Both the position numbers and the translations under genes were made by a program. Positions 59,900 to 64,000 of a stretch of 64,000 nucleotides of DNA are shown here, piece by piece. Every line of letters begins with the position of its first letter. Position 1 is the stretch's first letter. The notes below the pieces were generated by a model. That model was given only the letters and a program-made list of their open reading frames with translations, was not told the origin of the DNA and did not search any database. This stretch comes from Hemerocallis citrina (taxonomy: Eukaryota; Streptophyta; Magnoliopsida; Asparagales; Asphodelaceae). The stretch covers positions 43,518,109 through 43,582,108 of the forward strand of contig CM030364.1 of the NCBI GenBank assembly GCA_017893485.1, written 5' to 3'.

Positions 59900-60534
59900 A
59901 GAGATTTGAAGCGTCGCTGGTAGAAGAAGAAAGAGCCCAGCAACAGACAGCAGCAGTGCAGTCAATTGCCACTCAGGACAGTTGACAATTATTCCCTTTT
60001 GACTTGGGGTCGGGGCATTGTAATTGACTACACCTTAGGGCAGTCAACCAATTGCAGTTGTAGCTGCAAACAGATCGGGTCTGGGTGATCTTTTTTTAGC
60101 TCATCTTCCTCTCCATGTTAGATCGTACGGTTCTTATCGTGTAGCTTTCTTTGTCGGGTATATCGAAAGATTTCTGTATCAAGATTACAACCTAGGATTT
60201 TGCTATAAACATATATATTGTAATAGCCTCCATTGATAGAGGCAAGAGCGTGTAAAGAGCAAAGAAGGGAAAACTACTTCATTAAGAGTTCTACATTGTA
60301 AATAGCAGATTATCTTCTAGTAAGGCTTGGGAGATAGATAGATTTTTTGTTAGAGTGTTTGTAACTCCTGTATATTCTCTAGTGAATAATATCTCGGTTA
60401 TTTCTCTGCTGGATTAGGTTTTGCCCAAACCGAGACAAAATTGTGTGCTTTGTATGCTTGGTTTAATCTACTATTGTTTAGTCATTTGTTCGTAGTGATT
60501 GTTTGTTTCAACATCAGCAGCGAATTCCTAAAAA
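59900..60534 (+). repeat. C3 5' LTR
   Basis: Collinear with the right LTR (GTGTAGCTTTCTTTG, TGTAATAGCCTCCAT, CTGTAAAGAGC). Its three GTCGAC-type motifs have become CAGTCAATTG, CAGTTGACAA and CAGTCAACCA. Confidence 0.75.
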
Positions 60535-61916
60535 TTGGTATTAGAGCTTCAGGTCATAAATTTTTTCCATTCAAGAGTTGTTCGAGTTCCTTGGAGAAGA
60601 TGACAAATCCGAGTATCACGAAGATCAAACGGTTCGACAGTAAAGGGAGACCCATCGGAATAAAGCAAGAGAATGCAGACGATATTTGTTCAAAGCCTTG
60701 GGTTTAATTCGAATATTTTCGACAAATGATGTCAGGTGTAGAAGTGCAGCGAGTCTGTGAGCAAGACTCAAAACTGACTACTCAGAATCGTCATTATAGG
60801 ATCGGATGGCTTTTTAGATCATATAGAGAAAGTCAATTCCAAGTCATTTGAATTGAGGGCAACAAACTATAATGATCTAAAATCTTTCAACTTGACAGAT
60901 TCACTACCAGTTCCATACAAGGACTTAATAAACACCATGCTAGACGGATAGTCTGCCAATGAGAAGTTTTTGGTAGCAAGTGTGATCGAGGGCTTGGAGG
61001 ATAAACTTAGGAGGGGGACACAGAATCAGCATCTACTTCTATGAGTTGCATCAGGGTGGATGGTACTTCAAGTGGAGGGAAAGTGTACATAATGGTAAGA
61101 TCTGTTGCCACCATTGTAAAATGATTGGGCATTACAAGAGAGAATGTCACAAGTTGTTTAATCAGAAGAGCACCTACTAAACTAGTGCCGCTGAATCAGG
61201 TGAAAACTTTTACTGTACTCTTGTCTCAAGTTTTATAGATGTGTATTCTAATGGTTTCTTGCATCGGGAAGTTATTTTCATATTTTCTCCGAGAGGATAA
61301 TGCTTTCTACTTACAAGTCCATAGGAGATAGTTGTATGAAAATGGTGATTGGTGAGATTTGTGAAGTAATGGGTGAGAGAACAGTTGAGATGGAGACGTT
61401 AGATGGAAAGGGGTACACACCAAAGGACATCGTGCATATTCTTTTGTTGAAACATCTTTGGGAACTCCGAAAGTGCGGGACTGCAGGTACATAGCTCAAG
61501 GTAGAGTTCTATCAATTTGGGATTGTCATCGCAAGGTGATGAAGGGAAGAAGGGGTGTTCAGCACGTGGGATCGAAAAAACTCGGTCGAGTGTTTTGAAG
61601 CCCATCATTCCTAAAGCATTTTCTAATATGTCGTCACTAGAATCACTGAAGCAAGATCTTGACATTCGAATAGCGTCGGGAGGTGGATAGTGCCTCAAGA
61701 TAGGTGGAGTTTTTCTGAAGGGCGGTGCCTCCGTGTTAACGTCTACTGGGGTATGCCCTTGAGGGAACATACTATTGAAGAAATAAAGGTGAAGATAGAT
61801 TCAACTAGTAGATGAAGTCACTGAACCAGATTCATTTACAAGAGGAGAATGAAACAGTCTAGAGGAGATTAGTCACATAGTGTTTGAATTAAGAGTATGC
61901 AATCCAAGCTGGAGAT

Positions 61917-62563
61917 TGTTGGGATATGAAGAGTAGGTGAAGAAGAAGAAAGGGTAGCAGCAACAGGCAGCACAACAGCAGTGAGTGGTAGCAGTAGTGC
62001 GGTCGACTGACCCCTAAGGCGGTCGACTACTATTGCCCTTTGACTTGGGGTCAGGCCATTGCAATCAAATGCATCTTAGGGCAGTCGACTGACGATGGCT
62101 GTAGCAGCAAACGAGCCACACCTGGGTGATCTGTTTTCAACCCATATTCCTCTCTAGGTTGGATCATACGGTTCTTATCGTGTAGCTTTCTTTACCGGGT
62201 ATACCGGACGATTATTGTATCAAGACTACAACATAGGGTTTCTCTAAATCTCTATATATTGTAATAGCCTCCATAGATAGAGGCAGGAACCTGTAAAGAG
62301 CAAAGGATAGAAAGTACTTTATCGAGAGTTCTTCATTGTAAACAGCAGATTATCTTCTAGTGAGACTTGAGAGATAGGTTCTTTGTGAGGGTGTTTATAA
62401 CTCTGATATCTTCTCTAGTGAATAATATCTCAGTTATTTCAACCCCAGATTAGGGCTCGCCCAAACTAGGACAAAATTGTGTGCTTTGTGTGTGTTGTTT
62501 GATCTACTATTGCTTGGTGGTTTGTTCGTAGTGATAGTTGTTGCAAACAGAGAATTCCTTACA
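61917..62563 (+). repeat. C3 3' LTR
   Basis: Starts TGTTGGGATATG, ends CCTTACA. It contains GGTCGACTGA (62001), GGTCGACTAC (62021) and CAGTCGACTG (62082). Confidence 0.8.
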
Positions 62564-62778
62564 ACTCCTAGATTGTTGGATGTGATCCAATAGTCATGGT
62601 AAGGAGCTCCAAAGACTCTAGGATGTGCGCACCATGAGAGGTCCCTAGTTCTAAGCATTAGGAAGCGAAGACTCGGGGTTTCAGCATGTATCAGAACCAT
62701 TTGCTCGTTTTCCTTCTTATGTTTTTTTTCTTCTCCTTTTTAATGCATACATTGTTGTAAATATGATTGAAATAGTTA
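62564..62778. other. Short intergenic gap
   Basis: 215 bp between C3 and C4; nothing specific seen. Confidence 0.5.
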
Positions 62779-62918
62779 TGTTAGATATTGTATTATGTTT
62801 AGTCCCATATCGGATTATGTATCTGTTTAGTATTTAGTTTCCTCCTATATATAGGACACATTGTATTCAGTTATAATCAATCCAATAATATTTCTCAATC
62901 TCTCTGTTAACCTTATCA
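62779..62918 (+). repeat. C4: 5' LTR of a Copia element that leaves the window
   Basis: 140 bp from TGTTAGATATTG to AACCTTATCA, with a TATA (CCTATATATAGG, about 62844). Directly followed by TGGTATCGGAGCC (62919-62931), an initiator-Met primer-binding site with one change. The short LTR is usual for Ale/Retrofit-type Copia. Confidence 0.7.
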
Positions 62919-62931
62919 TGGTATCGGAGCC

Positions 62932-64000
62932 ATAATTCTAAATTTCTTATTCTCTCACTAATCCTTAACCCTAATTACACAAAAATCCTATCTCAATCAA
63001 ATCTCAAAACCCTAATCCTCTTCTCCCTCTATCAACAGCTGCCATCCCACCAAACAAACCAACTCCGACAAACCACTTAAGCAACAACAACCACCTTTGA
63101 CATCACATCCCCAAGAACCCATCGTCGACACCCACCCACTTCGACTACGACACCCATCAACTTCAGCAAATTCGAAACTCATCGACTCTGACTGTGAAAC
63201 CGCACCCTTCGACTTCAATAACCGACATTCACCAATCGACGACCTCCCAACTCCCAACTTCCCTACCCCGCTGCCACCTCGATTTCCCTAACTATCCTAC
63301 CCTAATCCTATTTTCCTCTAAACCCTACCCGCACCTACCCAATCGACCTGTTTAAAACCCAAACCCTACCCGCACCCACCCTACCCGACCCGCAACTCCC
63401 AAGAAAGAAAGAAAAAAAACCCGAAATCCAAACCCGTCTTCACACCAAACCTGAAACCCAAATATGTTTTCTGTTAAAAAAGAAAAATTCCAAACCCATA
63501 CCCAATATCCTAACCCAATACACATCAAAATCTAAATCCAAATCCAAACTCCTTACCCTAACCCTACCTCTCTTTCCTCTTGCGCGTCTGTTGCTGTCGA
63601 CCGCTGATTGTCACCGCCATCGCAGTTCGCCGCGGTTAGTTGTCATAATTCAAAAAAAAAGGAGAGTATATATATATTTGCAGGTACTTTTCCAATGGAA
63701 TCTCAATCCCGGCACCAGCAACATCTCTGTCCTCATTTTCACCCCAGTCACGGCAACACCGGTCTCATTCCTCCTCACCGTACTTCTTTCCATACATATT
63801 TGGCCATGACAGTCACTCAAGCCTTGCTATCTCCTGCTGATTAGGCTCATTTTCAGCATTGCCTTGCTCAGCTAGAACTCCAGCTCTTGGGTCAGTCTGT
63901 CACTGCTGGCTCTTCTCTCCTGCTTCCTCTGTTATTCCGGGTATGAATTTTTCATGGATTTTAAATTCAGGTGCATCACATCATCTTACTAGGAATTACA
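62932..64000 (+). other. C4 leader or inserted sequence
   Basis: C- and A-rich (repeated AACCCTACCCG, 63300-63560). A short frame from an ATG at about 63695 (MESQSRHQQHLCPHFHPSHG) is followed by a stop; I do not recognise a Gag in it. The rest of C4 lies beyond the window, so this cannot be settled. Confidence 0.35.

Larger units (their letters stand above)
59900..62563 (+). mobile_element. C3: Copia remnant with large internal deletion
   Basis: Two related LTRs (about 59900-60534 and 61917-62563) around 1.4 kb. Primer-binding site TTGGTATTAGAGC at 60535-60547; purine run CAAGCTGGAGAT before the right LTR. Inside are a decayed Gag start near 60600 (MTNPSITKIKRFDSKG), a CCHC knuckle CHHCKMIGHYKREC (about 61102-61143) and a short protease-like stretch near 61300-61480; integrase, RT and RNase H are gone. 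Left LTR start is approximate. Confidence 0.75.

Noticed and set aside
61399..61770. 123-residue reverse frame in C3
   Set aside because: Antisense to the decayed protease-like region; no recognised domain.

Overview
This is nuclear DNA from a dicot plant, and nearly all of it is nested LTR retrotransposons. The evidence is long LTRs with target-site duplications, tRNA primer-binding sites for tRNA-Asp or initiator tRNA-Met, plant Gypsy and Copia lineages, and two decayed plant genes with spliceosomal introns. I found no intact host gene, no rRNA, no genuine tRNA gene and no CRISPR array.

Layout, left to right. Positions 1-4175 and 14234-14590 are one old, reverse-strand, Athila-like Gypsy derivative (G2) that kept gag and protease but lost reverse transcriptase, RNase H and integrase. 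A young forward-strand relative (G1, 4176-14228) sits inside its gag, with the duplication ATATT on both sides and near-identical 1.68 kb LTRs. Then come a palindromic LTR-derived block (14832-16190), a solo Tekay-like LTR (16191-19420) and an LTR-like stretch dense in AGCTCGA (19421-20660). A decayed trichome-birefringence-like (TBL) gene (22063-31217) carries a reverse-strand Copia (C1, 22601-30427) in its intron; C1 itself contains a miniature retrotransposon (TRIM). A decayed HPPD gene (31480-34683, reverse) lies tail-to-tail with it and holds a fold-back MULE-type MITE. A reverse-strand Tekay-type chromovirus (G3, 34684-45760) abuts the HPPD fragment.

From 45761 to 58633 there are three related LTR-like units (A, B, C). 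Unit B is split by a fairly young reverse-strand Copia (C2, 47218-52153; duplication CACTC). A Copia deletion remnant (C3, about 59900-62563) and the 5' LTR of another Copia (C4, from 62779) close the window.

The most unusual signals are: (1) the palindrome CAGTCGACTG, repeated about ten times in each G1 LTR and again, in frame, in three protein linkers of the same element, and also in the LTRs of the unrelated Copia C3; (2) a short reading frame in units B and C that would cross a GC-AG intron, with mostly synonymous or conservative differences, and related tails in the 14832-16190 palindrome; (3) a duplicated polypurine-like and stem-forming motif conserved in the 3' UTRs of G1 and G2; (4) tRNA-like A-box/B-box modules inside the Tekay-type LTRs. 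All dating and function statements are inference from reading by eye; no alignment or database search was run.
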